Below are positions 53,030-64,000 of a DNA stretch of 64,000 nucleotides, in pieces. A program made the position numbers and the translations under genes. Each line of letters opens with the position of its first letter. Position 1 is the first letter of the stretch. Below the pieces are notes generated by a model, which ran no database searches, was not told where the DNA came from, and saw nothing but the letters and a program-made list of their open reading frames with translations. Source of the DNA: Fasciolopsis buskii (lineage: Eukaryota; Platyhelminthes; Trematoda; Plagiorchiida; Fasciolidae); contig LUCM01005581.1 in NCBI GenBank assembly GCA_008360955.1, positions 93,410 to 157,409 on the forward strand, read 5' to 3'.

Positions 53030-55195
53030 GTGTTGTTCTGCCGCTTTTTTGGCTCTATGCATAATATCACTGTGTTGCGTATTGCTTTCGTAGCTCGTCT
53101 TTCACTCGTATTGTGTGACTGCTTAATCTTCGTTGCCAATGATCTCAACCGCAACCCCGTTTATCCCTTAATATTTTTTGGCTTGCATGGCCTATATTTT
53201 ATCCCTGCAAGAGGCAAAGCAGTTTTACACAGGTTAATCACCAATCATCCCAATCTTTTTCATATACGACTGCAAGCCCCTGTTTCGTCCACTGGTCACT
53301 CTTGCAGTTCAGTTTGATCTACCATTTATTGTCACCGTGGGTACCACTCGTTTGTCAGAACAAGGCAGATCAAGGCTAAGACAGGAAAATATTCCCCTGA
53401 TTTAAAGATCTCTGTCCTCGATTTATTACGTTTTCTTTGAATACCCTCCCTCTGTGCTAAACCCACCCACGAACAGAGTCAATGCAATTCTCGGCTTATG
53501 TCGTTTAATCAAAACTGTATTCTGCAACAAAGCCACAGCAGCTACTTCCCTGAGTAAAGCCCTTAGACTTGTGAAAGAAACGACCTATGGACTTCATTAC
53601 CTTGTTGTCATGAGATGCTTCTGTATCTAGTTCAAACAAATGGTAAAGCGATGGAACTTGTCCTCCGCCAGTCAGCTTCTGTGCGCTACCGTCAGTTCAC
53701 CTAATTAGTGTGGTGTCAGGCTCCTGTGTCAAAGACGTGTTTGGTCGCCGGGTTAGAGTGCAGATGCAGATTCTGAATGCAACATTCATTCACCCGTCCT
53801 CCAATACTCTGCCATTTTATGCAAAGCCTGTTTCCACGGAAGTTAAACTTTTTCCTTCAAAGAAATTTTTGAGCTCCTTCGACCCTCCACGACCACATCT
53901 GTGGTTGCTCCAAACGGTCTGTCCTCAACCCTACTCCATTTGGGAGCAATTTCTCTCCTGGAACTGACGACAGTGCTCGTCAACAAATCCATTGTCACCG
54001 GTTCTGCTCCAGCTCCGGGGGAATCTGCAACAGCTATTCATATTCCCAAACATAACCTCGAACACTTTAGCGAAGCAGTTTCGTCCCATTGTCGTTACCT
54101 GTTCTGTGCTAAAATTGACTAAACGTGCTGACCTCAGTCGTCTAAATTCCCCTTTTGTTATCTGTAATGACTCTCTGAAGTATGCTTTGCAGCCAAACTG
54201 GTGTACTCTGGATACAATAGTCCTTCTCTGGCACTTTATTTTCAAGAGTTTAAAGAGCATCGTCCAATCAGTATGCTGTAACTTCTTAGATTATTTATCT
54301 GCTTTTGACTCATTTCTCCGTTTGTTCTTCCTCGCCTTCAGATGTCTCACTTATATATCGTTGTTTGAAAGACTACTTTTCTAGCAGAACTCAGTAAACT
54401 AAACATGATTTTAACTTATCTGATAATTCCACTCATTCTTCAGGGAGCTGCACTTTCGCTTTATTTTTCCACTACTTGTCCATTCATATGTTTATTGATC
54501 GAACTGTCCAACTTTATAAATAAGCCGATTATGTCTTCAGTCCCCAATCATTCGGAATCTGCATCCTTTTCACTAAGTTTGCCTAACACCCAAAAATTTC
54601 CCCTCAGTTTGTCCTTAATACATCCAAGTCTTTTGGATGTCGTTTTGCCTTTTCCGGCCAACCCTTCCCGAATGAACATTCGGTAATTGATGCTGTTCCC
54701 GTTCCCCGCACAGAATCAGTCAAATAGCTAGCTGTTACAGTTTCCAGCAAATTACAGTGGTCGTCCCATATCTTTGACTGTGCGAAGCGTACATGTTGCC
54801 TGTCATTTCGAATCCGTAGACTGATTGGGTTCGGTGCAATGTGTTTACCCAATTTTACTTTATGCTCCGGGTCCTTCTCAGAAAAGACTTTCATGTGCTT
54901 CACCGAGGTCAGCCGGTCATTAGTAGTGCTTCTTCCAGTCCTGTTTACTCTCTTATTGATAAAATGTGACTTGCACGTTAAGGCCTGTGAAAAACGTTTT
55001 CTTCGAAAATCCTTGCGGATCTAACCATCTACCACATAACGATCTGCCTTCTAGCATTCACATTCACTCAGCCGCTCAATGTACAAACTAATTCCTTCTA
55101 GTTCTAATGGTTATGGCAATTCCACTGTTCCATATTTAGCATGGATTCTGGCTAAGAAAGAAGGAATTATGAGACAGCACCGTTCAAAATTAATT
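53030..55195 (+). mobile_element. LINE B: CR1/Jockey-like retrotransposon, endonuclease to 3' end
   Basis: This is the most complete retrotransposon copy in the window. The endonuclease part reads PVYPLIFFGLHGLYFIPARG (about 53,150-53,215), where the family has the GDFNLP box, so the catalytic D and N are lost. LITNHPNLFHI.LQAPVSST and GHSCS follow. After a decayed linker the reverse transcriptase runs: KQFRPIVVTCSVLKLTKR (54,078-54,130), ALQPNWCTLDTIVLL (family NRSTLDA), VQSVCCNFLDYLSAFDS, and an LQGAALSLYF block for PQGAVLSPLLF. The active site reads stop-A-D-Y at 54,521-54,532 instead of YADD. Then come LNTSKSFG, PRTESVK, VTVSSKLQWSSHI and, close to the end, NSTVPYLAWILAKKEG (about 55,118-55,165). 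At least one frame change occurs between RT halves. Confidence 0.88.
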
Positions 55196-55199
55196 AACT

Positions 55200-58100
55200 G
55201 AAATAGTAATCTCAACGTTTACTGTTTATCTGCTTGCAGGTTGAAGCTGTTAGTTTTCCCGTTATTTACATTAATTCATTTTTCTTCCTGCAGAATTTGT
55301 AAGTTTTTGAACTAGAAGAAAACTACCGTGCGATACAATACAATGTAAAAACCATCCGATATGGTATAGTACCTAAAGTTTATGGAATTAGGCCAACTGA
55401 CAGGCGTGAATTTTACTTATCACTCATGTTCTATAAAGGTGTGAACTTGATGTAGTGCGGCTTATTTGCATCTCCAGTGTAGCACATGCTGTTAGTAACG
55501 CACAAATAAGTCAGAACTTCTTGGTGGGAGTCTATTAAGTTTTCTACCTGCCGGAAACATCGATCTCACGGCCTCTGTTGAACGACCTTCGCAATAATTT
55601 ATAAATAGCATGGAAAAGCAGCTCCATATCATCCTACGAAATCTTTGTTAATCCGCAATCTGCAAACTTCCAATGGTTCCGAAAAAACAGAAATCTATAG
55701 GAAAATGCAAAATGGAAGTTAAACAACGTAGATTCAAGGCGTTATCCACAGAAATAAGGAAATAATGAATGTAGCTACGTTCAGGAGCTCTATCGACTCC
55801 TTGCACCGCATTGTCTCAAGGGCGCTAGACGGTTCTGCTATCGCCCGACTCAGTACTGTGCCTGATCACTTTTGGTCTTATGTGGTTCGCCACTGCAACG
55901 CTCACCTGCATAGTTTCCACTTTTCTCCAAATTTAAGCCTGACAACATCGTCACTTGCGCTCTCGTTCTCAAGCTCTACCTAAGCACCATAAATGTCATC
56001 AGGAACTCAAAAGTCAACCTACCATTCTCGGACTGAACTGAAATATTGATCATGTTCACTATATCCTCCAATCTTTTCATGCTCTACTTTTCATCGAAAC
56101 TGATAAAATACTAAACACCTTCAGTTTCCCAATTGCAATTCTTACTCCTCTGTGTCTGCGATTTTGTAGGGCATTCAGCTGCTACCTGCCGGGTACCAAA
56201 TCCTAACGTCTTCAATCGCCAAACCCAACTCATGTGGTCAGAATTCTGTTTTATTTATGTCATTTTTCCCCATTATGTTAAAGCATTGTTCATTGGCAGC
56301 CCCAGCAGTCATGTTGCCGTTTTGACTTCAATGCTTCGAACTCTTAGCAACTAGTAAATTCTTATGCCATCTCCATCAGGAGGGGGAAGAAGCCAAATAC
56401 CTTCCTCGGATCAACAATTCATCTCGGTTAATTGATACCTCCACACTTATACCCAATCGATCTGACAGTCGTGTTTATTCCCGCCCTATCTCACCAATCA
56501 GACGTTTCCATTCTTGCCTCTCTTGGCTCAGTGAACAATTGTGTTCTTGCATCTTCCATTGAATTTACTTCCACCCTCCTCAAGACATTTTGATCTTACA
56601 ATTAAGCCAACTGAGAACTCTCAGCCCCACATCCCTGGGGGCTTTATCCTGTTGCTTTAATTTCAGACTTTTCTATACATTTTCAAACCAGAAAATCCGA
56701 AAGCAAAAGGGCGCTTAATCTGCATCAAAGCAGAATCTTCAATTAGACCATAATTGGATCGGGAGTCGCAAAAAAAGCAAGATGATATAAAGTAAAATTG
56801 ACCACTTGGCGTTGATAAATGCATCTCGTGCGATGGGAGGTAACCCGCTTCACAATACCATGGGAGAGAACAGAATTATTATCAGGCAAATTCCAGGACC
56901 AAGGTATGGACATCAGTATGGTTGTTCAAAACCTAGGAGAAGACATCACAATGAGTAGAGAAATTCGGCTTTTCCAGAGAAGAGCGGCGGTGATTGAACT
57001 TCCGTTCTTCATTCCGATTTCTAACTTAGGTTGCAGAATGATACTAACTCCTTGCTAACCATCCTGCTGTTATTGTTTTTTTCCGGTAATTACTGCTTCC
57101 TTATTAACAATACCATCCCATGATTACAGTGCTTTTGCCCCCTTAGAGAACTTCCTTCTCCCCTCTGTTTCTCGTCCAGCTTCACAGAGTTTTCCTTACT
57201 AGACTTTCCTGACCCTAGTCAAACTACCCACTAGCTGTAACTTAGGTCGGCTAAAGGGCGAGTAAAGGATGCCAATAAATCCACCTAATATGGTTGCATG
57301 AATGTCACTTAAACCTATGCCAAGCCAGGTTTTGCACCTTTCTTCGGGTGACCACGTATTTTCAACTTCGCAGCAAAATGGGATCCCTCGGGAGACTCGC
57401 TTTTGCAAGGGCCTGAATGAAAAGAATATCTTACACCATAACCCCGTGACCGGGCCTGATGTCTTAAGCTAAAACCCAATGAAAACCTTCAAATTATGAA
57501 ATTGTATTCATTGAATTCGCGATATAGCTTCTGTTTACTTTGGGTTTGTCATTCTGCTTACATACATTTTTTAACATTTGTACCCTTCTGAAATGAATCA
57601 CCGGCCTCTCTGGTGACGTGCAGAAAATATGAAATCTTACGTGGCACACTGGCAAGCAAATCACTATCTTAAAAACAGAGACACTTGACTGAACGACTTT
57701 GGAACCTAATGAACAACCTGATCTGGCACAAATAAGGGTGAGCCCATGCGACGAATTTTACTCTTCTTAGAATAACTCTTTCCGCTATCTCAAATCAAAC
57801 TCAAGTGTGACGAAAGGGTTCAGGGGAGAAATAACACAACGTTCTTCCAGTTTCGTAACCATATTAAACCTATTTGTGGCCAAACGACATTTGGGATCAA
57901 GTTAACATAATTCCTTCGTTTTTAATAACCATATTAACCCCAACCGCGTGAGGCGACTGCATTGCGTAGCACGAAGAGTTGTGCAGGTTTGGGGTCCTCC
58001 CGTTTATCGATTCATAAAAAGCCACGAATAGTCGCATGATCGAAGAAAGCCTCTGAAATTCCGCACTTGGCCGTAAGCGACTCATTCAAAACATCGAATC

Positions 58101-59300
58101 ACTGTTCATAAACAGCATTCACTACAAACTTCCGGGAGTCCTGACGGGATTCCCGCTAGGAAACTAACGTCTCAGTGAGGATCCAAATGCTTATCAACAA
58201 GCATCAACAACAGTGCACTTCTTTCCGTTATCTTTGAAAAATTGTTCAAAAGAACTTCGGCTTCGTAATTTACAGTCGCTTAGATGAAGGCGCTAGAAGT
58301 GAAGGGGTAATTATATGCTGCTAAACGACGATTTCATGTAGAAACCTGAAGAACCAGATCATTCGACACATGTCCCGGGGAATAACAAGTGGAATCCAGA
58401 CCAGACTGTCACAATAAAGATCATCACAAGCATCATAATATTTCAACATTCTAACTATTTTGCGCCGAATTTCCAGTTGAATTCCTGTGGGAATAAAGTG
58501 AATGTGTCAAACGAAAATCCCAGACTGTAATTTGGCGGACAAAATCATAGCAAGATGTAATGGAAATCTGCAGAGTATATTGGAAAAACCGCGTGCGAAA
58601 ATATAGTTGCCAAATCCACTGGTGCTCCTGAGATATCTTTATGAAGAAAAAAACATGACAATAGTGGGTTTAGGAAAAATAACGAGTGGACTGTCAACTT
58701 TCCCCCTTCCTTCCACCAGTGTTCACAACTCAGTCCAAATGCGTACTTTCCCGCAGTGCTGGTGACAATCCAGTACATTTTGGAGAAAAACAGCTTGCGA
58801 ACTCTGACCGAACTGTTGAGCTCACAGGCTTCTAGAGTAGGTGTTTCTGTCTTTGTGACGTGAAAACTAGGCTCACGCGGTCCACCGTGTGTGCACCAGA
58901 TTTCTGCCGGGGATAAGTTCACGTTGCCGGATTCATTAATTTGGGAGTAATGACATCCAACTTTTAGTTACTGTCATTTACTGCAGTAGTGAAAACTGAA
59001 ATCTTGATTTTTTTAAGCAAACGCTCAACCCAGCATGACTGAGGCATGAAATTGGTCAGGTTTTTAAGTAACCACGTGATGAGCAGTTTAATTCTGAAAT
59101 TGTTGTCCTGGTATATATGTGTTGAACAGCGACTCGTTAGCATATGTAGAAAATGATGGCAAGAACCTCAGTTGTCGTGTCGCTCTGGGTAGCCAAATTC
59201 AACAATACTAGTGTCCGTTTGTATAAACATGTAAGCATATGGGCTACACAGAAAAACGGCACTCAGCTGAGACCCTAATAAACGTTACAGAGTAGTACAA
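55200..59300. other. No recognised gene
   Basis: The first 1.5 kb (to about 56.7 kb) is pyrimidine-rich on the plus strand like LINE B and may be part of another decayed element, but no motif was recognised. At 57.2-57.48 kb and 58.55-58.92 kb the minus strand has open frames of 69 and 125 codons with protein-like but unassigned translations (WSPEERCKTWLGIG; YAFGLSCEHWWKEGGK). Neither has a clear splice context. Confidence 0.35.
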
Positions 59301-59309
59301 CCCAGGTCT

Positions 59310-60110
59310 TTCAACACATCTCTTCGCAATTTACATTAGCGACTTATCTTCTAGCTCCCCCTATCATCTGTTCAAGTATGCTGATGATGCTGCTCTCTCT
59401 CAAGCCGTTTCGAACAACGATGATTTTCATATTTTTAAACAACCTATCTTCCGTTTACGATTTCTCTGTACGAGCTGATTTAAATCTCAACAAATCTAAA
59501 TGCCTCAAATTTCTGTTCTTTCTCTCTCTCAATCGGTCGACCCATCCGAAACATCTTCAACTCAAAAACACTTATCAGGGTTGATTCTGCGAAATATCCA
59601 GAATTTACTATTGACAAAAGTATGAAGTGGACTTCTCCCATTTCTACCTGTGTAAAGAATCTCCGACGGTTATCATTTCAATGCAGGAAGCTTCGACACT
59701 ACAAGGTGAAACAAAGCACCATCTCCCGACTTGTATACCAGTGTTTTTCCGACCCTTCTTTGCTGTTGTTACTTTTCCAGGTTTACTTAGGAAATACGTT
59801 AAAATGGTTCTCCGGGGGTTATCATTTATTAGCCTGGTGTCTTTCATACCCCTAAATGAATTGTCCTTCAATCTGTGTGATTAGCACTTATCAGCATGTG
59901 AGAAATTTGTTCAAAAAATTCCTTCTGATCCCACTCATCCTCTGCAAAACGATCCTTCAAAATGCCGCTTTCATATTTCAACAAGATCCGCTTTTTGTTC
60001 TATACCCTCCAGAATCAATATCTATAGGAACTCCACTGTGCCACATTTAGCACGAATTTTGACAAAACGTGACAGGGTTTCAGCCGAATTCCTGAGCAAT
60101 CTATCATAAT
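59310..60110 (+). mobile_element. LINE C: CR1/Jockey-like retrotransposon, 3' part with intact YADD
   Basis: Homology starts abruptly with LFAIYISDLSSSSPYHLF and the active site KYADDAALSQAV; YADD lies at 59,377-59,388 and is intact. Frame changes lead to KSKCLKF (59,500), KYPEFTIDKSMKWTSPIST (about 59,590-59,645), VKNLRRLSFQCRKLRHYKV, and TISRLVYQC. FPGLLRKYVKMVLRGLSFI is in the next frame. The end is SRINIYRNSTVPHLARI (about 60,010-60,060) followed by LSNLS and a stop near 60,107. The closing motif NSTVP.LA.IL is shared with LINE B. The abrupt 5' start is the usual outcome of incomplete reverse transcription. It likely belongs to LINE A's family: LINE A ends just before the region where this copy begins. 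Confidence 0.88.
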
Positions 60111-60393
60111 GTGCTATGATTATTACTCGATGAGTTTTTTTACAAGGTGATAAGCGCAAATTCTCCTTTTTTATTTTTTACCCTCACGTTTTTTGTCTGA
60201 AATGCGTCATCATTTTTGTAAGCAAAAGATCACACAATACAATCTTCGAAAGCAAGCCATATCAAATTAAGATTACGGTAAATTATAAAACCTTTAAATC
60301 CGTTTGTAGGTAGAGGAGTTCCCAGACAAACTTGTCACAGAACAGGAATCGTGCGACAGAACGCAATGGGAAGAGACCCGCCACATCGAGATT

Positions 60394-60515
60394 CCAGCGC
60401 GAGGGCTAAAACGTTAGCGGATGGTAGAGTCAGATCGACAGTTCAACCATACGCCATCGTAGTCCGTTTTGTTTCCGAGAGTCATAGTTATTCTTGGATC
60501 ATGAATAAGGCTAAA
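60394..60515 (+). repeat. Dispersed repeat, copy 1 of an inverted pair
   Basis: This block is repeated in opposite orientation at 61,040-61,150. A 32-base core (60,456-60,487) is identical to the reverse complement of 61,063-61,094, with homology on both sides. Inside it, TCCGAGA and the weaker TTCTTGGA could form a small hairpin. A much older third copy lies at 4,179-4,260. Function and family are not known to me. Confidence 0.8.
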
Positions 60516-60519
60516 AACC

Positions 60520-61035
60520 GACTAATAACAAGCTCGATGAACAAAAATCTAAGGTCTAAGCTCCGGTTAGTAAGCAACTGACCCATTTGATGACAAGCTA
60601 TTCAGTTGTTGAGGCGGTATTTCTGAGTGACATTTACTTTTTCCAAGCCTTCGTTCGAGTATGCAAACGACCCCGGTGAGGCGCGCTAAATACTTCACAA
60701 ACTCTTCGCAAGTCTCCAGGCCTCAGAATCACAAGCCAATGTGGTTCCGAACCCGGCCGGACCATTGTGACAATAAGATGAACATCCACAGGAAACGCTC
60801 TTATTTTAAACCAGCTTCAACACCTTCCATGCGCATACCAGCTGTCCATCCTTAACTCCAATTGATTTTGTTTAGTCCACCGAAACTCATTTGTTGGGCT
60901 TAGAGTAAAGGTTCGTTTAACTGTTCAACCAACTGCATCAAAAACCCTTATTAGTGTCACATCCTCGTGGTCATTTGGCGCGTCAATTGAAACCTTAGTT
61001 TATTTGATCATCCCTCTTGTCTTGTCCATTAGCTC
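60520..61035. other. Spacer between the inverted repeats
   Basis: The spacer holds a GC-richer block (60,660-60,860) with an open plus-strand frame of 64 codons (ending STPSMRIPAVHP) of unknown origin. No gene is called. Confidence 0.35.
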
Positions 61036-61039
61036 TTAG

Positions 61040-61150
61040 GTACATTCATGACCCGAGAATGACTATGACTCTCGGAAACAAAACGGACTACGATGATGTG
61101 ATTAGACTGTTGACCCGAATCCACTATCCTTCGTCCACGCTCTAGTCGCC
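61040..61150 (-). repeat. Dispersed repeat, copy 2 of an inverted pair
   Basis: It is the reverse-complement partner of 60,394-60,515. In this copy the internal hairpin CCGAGA...TCTCGG is perfect. Upstream on the same strand (61,390-61,200) a 62-codon stretch is free of stops and contains VELVLMAGISQEKLKDAEH. This could be a coding remnant of the element, but I do not recognise it. Confidence 0.8.
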
Positions 61151-62760
61151 GCGCATACATCCCAAAATAAGCTGAATGGGTTAGCGTCGTGATGTGACTG
61201 CATTAGAGCTATATTCAAGCAGTAGCATACTATCTTCAGCGAAACCGCACGCTTGTGTGCGTACGTGTTCTGCATCCTTCAGTTTCTCTTGTGATATCCC
61301 TGCCATAAGGACTAGTTCCACTGGAATGTCGCACTGGGACTGTATGCGTGCCTGTTCAAAAGAGATGAGTTACGCTGAGACCACTCAAACTCTAACCTAC
61401 GATTAATTCTACTAAAATTTTACTACTGACCACAGTCAGCAGTAAAAATTGACGTTTGGCTTTTCTTGCCCATTTTGGATAGGTCACCCGGTAGTAAAAC
61501 AGCCCCCGAGATCAAGATGATTTCCACTTAGTACAAGTAAACCGAGCTAAAATGTTTCTCCAAATAAGTACATAAATTAGGAAAAATCACTCGTAATACA
61601 GTATGGAATCTTCAGATACATGTCTTGTGGCAAATGAGGAATTGCCGCACTCAACTGCTCAAAAGGTTGGGTAAATTTCTGCATGATGTGACCGGTTAGG
61701 TGTCTTCATTTACACGACCGAAAAACCTGCTTCGATAATCTTATTTTGCTTCTCATACTAATTCAAGAGATAGCGCGACTGTTGTCTTTGTCTAAGGATA
61801 ACTTGCTGCGGTCTGCAGCGGTAAACGGTTGTAAAATGATTCTTCTGAAGTCTAAACTGGTTGGTTTATTCCCACTCACCTTGAAATTTGCGATAACAAG
61901 CGGTGATCATGAAGTCAACCTGTGATCATTTCTTTCGTTGACGGTATCTTCTGCCTGGACCAAATTGGCCGAATGATATCTGTAGCTCCAAATAGAACGA
62001 TTACTTTGCAACAGTATTTTGTGTCGCTGCTCCGGACCGCTCGTTTAGCCGAATGCTGACCACCTAGCGCGGTTCACACTTGCATGTTGTCCTTCTATCC
62101 TTTGTTTGCACATGATCTGGTCAGCTGTACTCAACTTAGTTCTACTTCCCGTCGTCTTTTCGTCATATCGGATGAATGTTCTGGGTTTTGTAGTGTTATT
62201 TTACAATGACGAGTAAGAGAACCGAACAATTTAGTCAAACGATTACCGCAGGCAAGCAACTTAAATAGACAGACGGCGGGTAAAACCACAGACTTTATAC
62301 ACTGTACTATCTAAGAATTTTTAACGAGGAAGAAATACGCTGGTCAAAATATGGCCATATAGTTTGGAATGGAGAATGGATGTTATGCATGGTGAACCAA
62401 TGCATAAATTGGATACCTCGTTGGGTCATTCATTCACCGCGATAAACAATTCTGGAGCGTATTTTATTTGATTTTTCATCGATAACCGGGTTTTTTAATT
62501 CACATTTTTGTCTAAAAGGTGTAACTTTGCAGTGATATCTCCATCGGATTTTTTGGAAGACGATGCGGGGATGCGACTAATTTAATCGAAAAAACCGAAA
62601 CGTCGGGAAAAATAGCACTGATTTAATTTAGTGAAACTAAGTGAATCACGAAAATAAAATCATGGGTTGGGTAGAGGGGTTCACTAGTCAGGTGATTGAA
62701 TAAATAATAAAGAGGATTCAGATAAAAGCGGGAAATCATGTTTCGTTGTAATTCCAAAAG
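61151..62760. other. No recognised gene
   Basis: AT-rich sequence apart from the possible repeat-associated frame at 61.2-61.39 kb (minus). Nothing else was recognised on either strand. Confidence 0.4.
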
Positions 62761-62762
62761 AT

Positions 62763-62904
62763 CTACGCTGTACTCTCTGACTGCGCCATGTCCACGTTAG
62801 CGTAGGCACGGAAGGCCAAAATTCCTTCGTCACTCGCGGCGTCCGGAAGTATCGAGAATGAAACGTTCTCATGAACGAAGAAGACCGTGCCCCGATGAAA
62901 GTCG
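62763..62904 (-). CDS. Candidate terminal exon, function unknown
   Basis: On the minus strand a long pyrimidine-rich acceptor (TTTCATTCAATTTTCATCTAG) leads straight into a GC-richer block open to a stop at 62,763. The translation begins DFHRGTVFFVHENVSFSI and continues LPDAASDEGILAFRAYAN, then VDMAQSESTA. GC at third codon positions is clearly higher than in flanking sequence, as expected for real coding DNA. An alternative end is the donor AGAGA|GTACAG ten bases before the stop. The upstream intron is AT-rich and earlier exons would lie at higher coordinates, possibly outside the window. No family was recognised. This is the best host-exon candidate in the window. Confidence 0.35.
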
Positions 62905-63453
62905 CTAGATGAAAATTGAATGAAATAAAATTTTAAAAAACAGCTTGTTTTTAGGATTCTCACTAAGAATATCAGGAATCGAACAGCCTTAGTAACAGTG
63001 TAATCCATATGGAGACGATTGGACTTATTACTCTGAAAGCGGCTCGTCATTTACAGAAATGAAAAATATCCGAATGCGAAAAAGGGAACTTAAGGGTGGA
63101 GAAACGACAAGCAGTAGGTGAAACTCTACTCGTCAGACTAACAACAAAACCTGACCACACACACTCACTAACCTTAAAAGCTTTCAGCCGACCACAAGGT
63201 AACCAAATTCATCACCGCTTATGGTTCGTTTGTGTATCATTTAGTGTGTTCAGACGATCAGTGATGGAAGTTCTTATATCCAAAGCAACATAACAAGACA
63301 CCTCATCTCCGTGACATTGTGAACATATCAGCTGCCAGAAATTGGTGAGGATATTTCAGAAGCACCAATCTTTCGCTAGTTCAACAAGTAGCTGATCTCA
63401 GCCATAACATAACATCAGATTGGTTCAACATGGATCTTAGCTACTTATTACAC

Positions 63454-63476
63454 TCATCGTCATCATCATCGTCGTT
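63454..63476. repeat. CAT/CGT trinucleotide tract
   Basis: An imperfect TCA/TCG repeat of about 23 bases, seen directly. Confidence 0.6.
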
Positions 63477-63649
63477 CAGCGTTAAACAGCAAGGCAAGCC
63501 TCACTGACCGCTGCCGTTCCCCAGAGTTACATGTTTATATAAAAAGAGTGAATATCCAACGGGAACAGGGAGTGGACCTACACAGGCGGGAAAAGATAAG
63601 ATACTGCTGCAGCCAACACACGGAACACAGTCTAACTGTACAAACGCAC

Positions 63650-64000
63650 GTGTTACCAACCATTCTGATTCGATGGAAAATGACAACACGATCGCCACTG
63701 TTCACGGTACACTGCCATATCCTTCAGTGTCTCCAGCCAGAAAGTCGACGAGTCATTCAGACCCCAACCACAAAGAAGACGTGAGACACTCACTTTACCT
63801 AACTTTGATGCACATTTTCTCATCCCACGTTGCCACGTCATCTGTTGGCCTCCACATGACTTCTTCCATTCCGTGGGAGGAACACAAAATAGGGCACCAT
63901 ATGGTACACCAGTGTTCGTCATACGCAACACGTGACCCAACCACAACCAGCGTAGTCTACTAAGTTTCATTCGCTGAAACAAGCTATTCTCAGAAGTGGC
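63650..64000 (-). mobile_element. RTE-like LINE, C-terminal end, continues past window edge
   Basis: Read on the minus strand from the window end, one open frame of about 109 codons gives RLRWLWLGHVLRMTN, then GALFCVPPTEWKKSCGGQQM, TWQRGMRKCASKLGKVSV, NDSSTFWLETLKDMA, and YREQWRSCCHFPS. This is the conserved C-terminal tail of RTE-type polymerases widespread in flukes (LRWLGHVLRM..., MTWQRGMK.C..KLG, WLETL.DMA..R.QWRSCC). A one-codon insertion (WLWLGH) and a similar one later (LLCGWG) disturb it only slightly, so the insertion looks younger than the 46 kb fragment. The upstream polymerase domain is beyond the window. Confidence 0.9.

Overview
The window reads as non-coding, repeat-rich sequence from an animal nuclear genome, most likely a flatworm and probably a digenean fluke. 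Coding density is very low: no open frame exceeds about 163 codons, which is roughly the longest that chance would give in 64 kb at this AT content (my own estimate). There are no operons, no bacterial ribosome-binding sites and no rRNA or complete tRNA genes. Instead there are decayed retroelements: one Penelope-like element, several non-LTR retrotransposons (CR1/Jockey-like with an APE-type endonuclease, and RTE-like), and tRNA-headed short elements carrying remnants of a hammerhead ribozyme core. That mix is typical of schistosomes and related flukes. The species is inference; the element homologies are what I can defend.

Layout. 0-4.2 kb: AT-rich sequence without a recognised gene, ending in an old copy of a dispersed repeat. 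4.8-5.3 kb (-): Penelope-like reverse transcriptase. 5.3-13.4 kb: no recognised gene, one splice-bounded exon candidate (9.7-9.9 kb) and a TAA microsatellite. 13.4-13.8 kb (-): LINE reverse-transcriptase fragment. 14.06-15.95 kb (+): LINE A, endonuclease plus the first part of the reverse transcriptase. 16-23.9 kb: nothing recognised. 23.9-24.1 kb: a long stem-loop beside a Pol III B-box-like site. 31.9 kb and 36.6 kb (+): two copies of a tRNA-like short element with complementary hammerhead remnants. 46.1-46.6 kb (-): RTE-like LINE fragment. 53.0-55.2 kb (+): LINE B, endonuclease through to the 3' end. 59.3-60.1 kb (+): LINE C, the 3' part of a reverse transcriptase with an intact YADD box. 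60.4-61.15 kb: a head-to-head inverted pair of one dispersed repeat. 63.65 kb to the window end (-): 3' end of another RTE-like LINE, running out of the window.

How the parts relate. None of the retroelement copies is intact; all carry stops, frameshifts or lost catalytic residues, so any mobilisation would depend on copies elsewhere. The short tRNA-like elements would need enzymes from an autonomous LINE. Host genes may be represented only by small exons in long introns. I list a few splice-bounded candidates at low confidence and do not claim functions for them.
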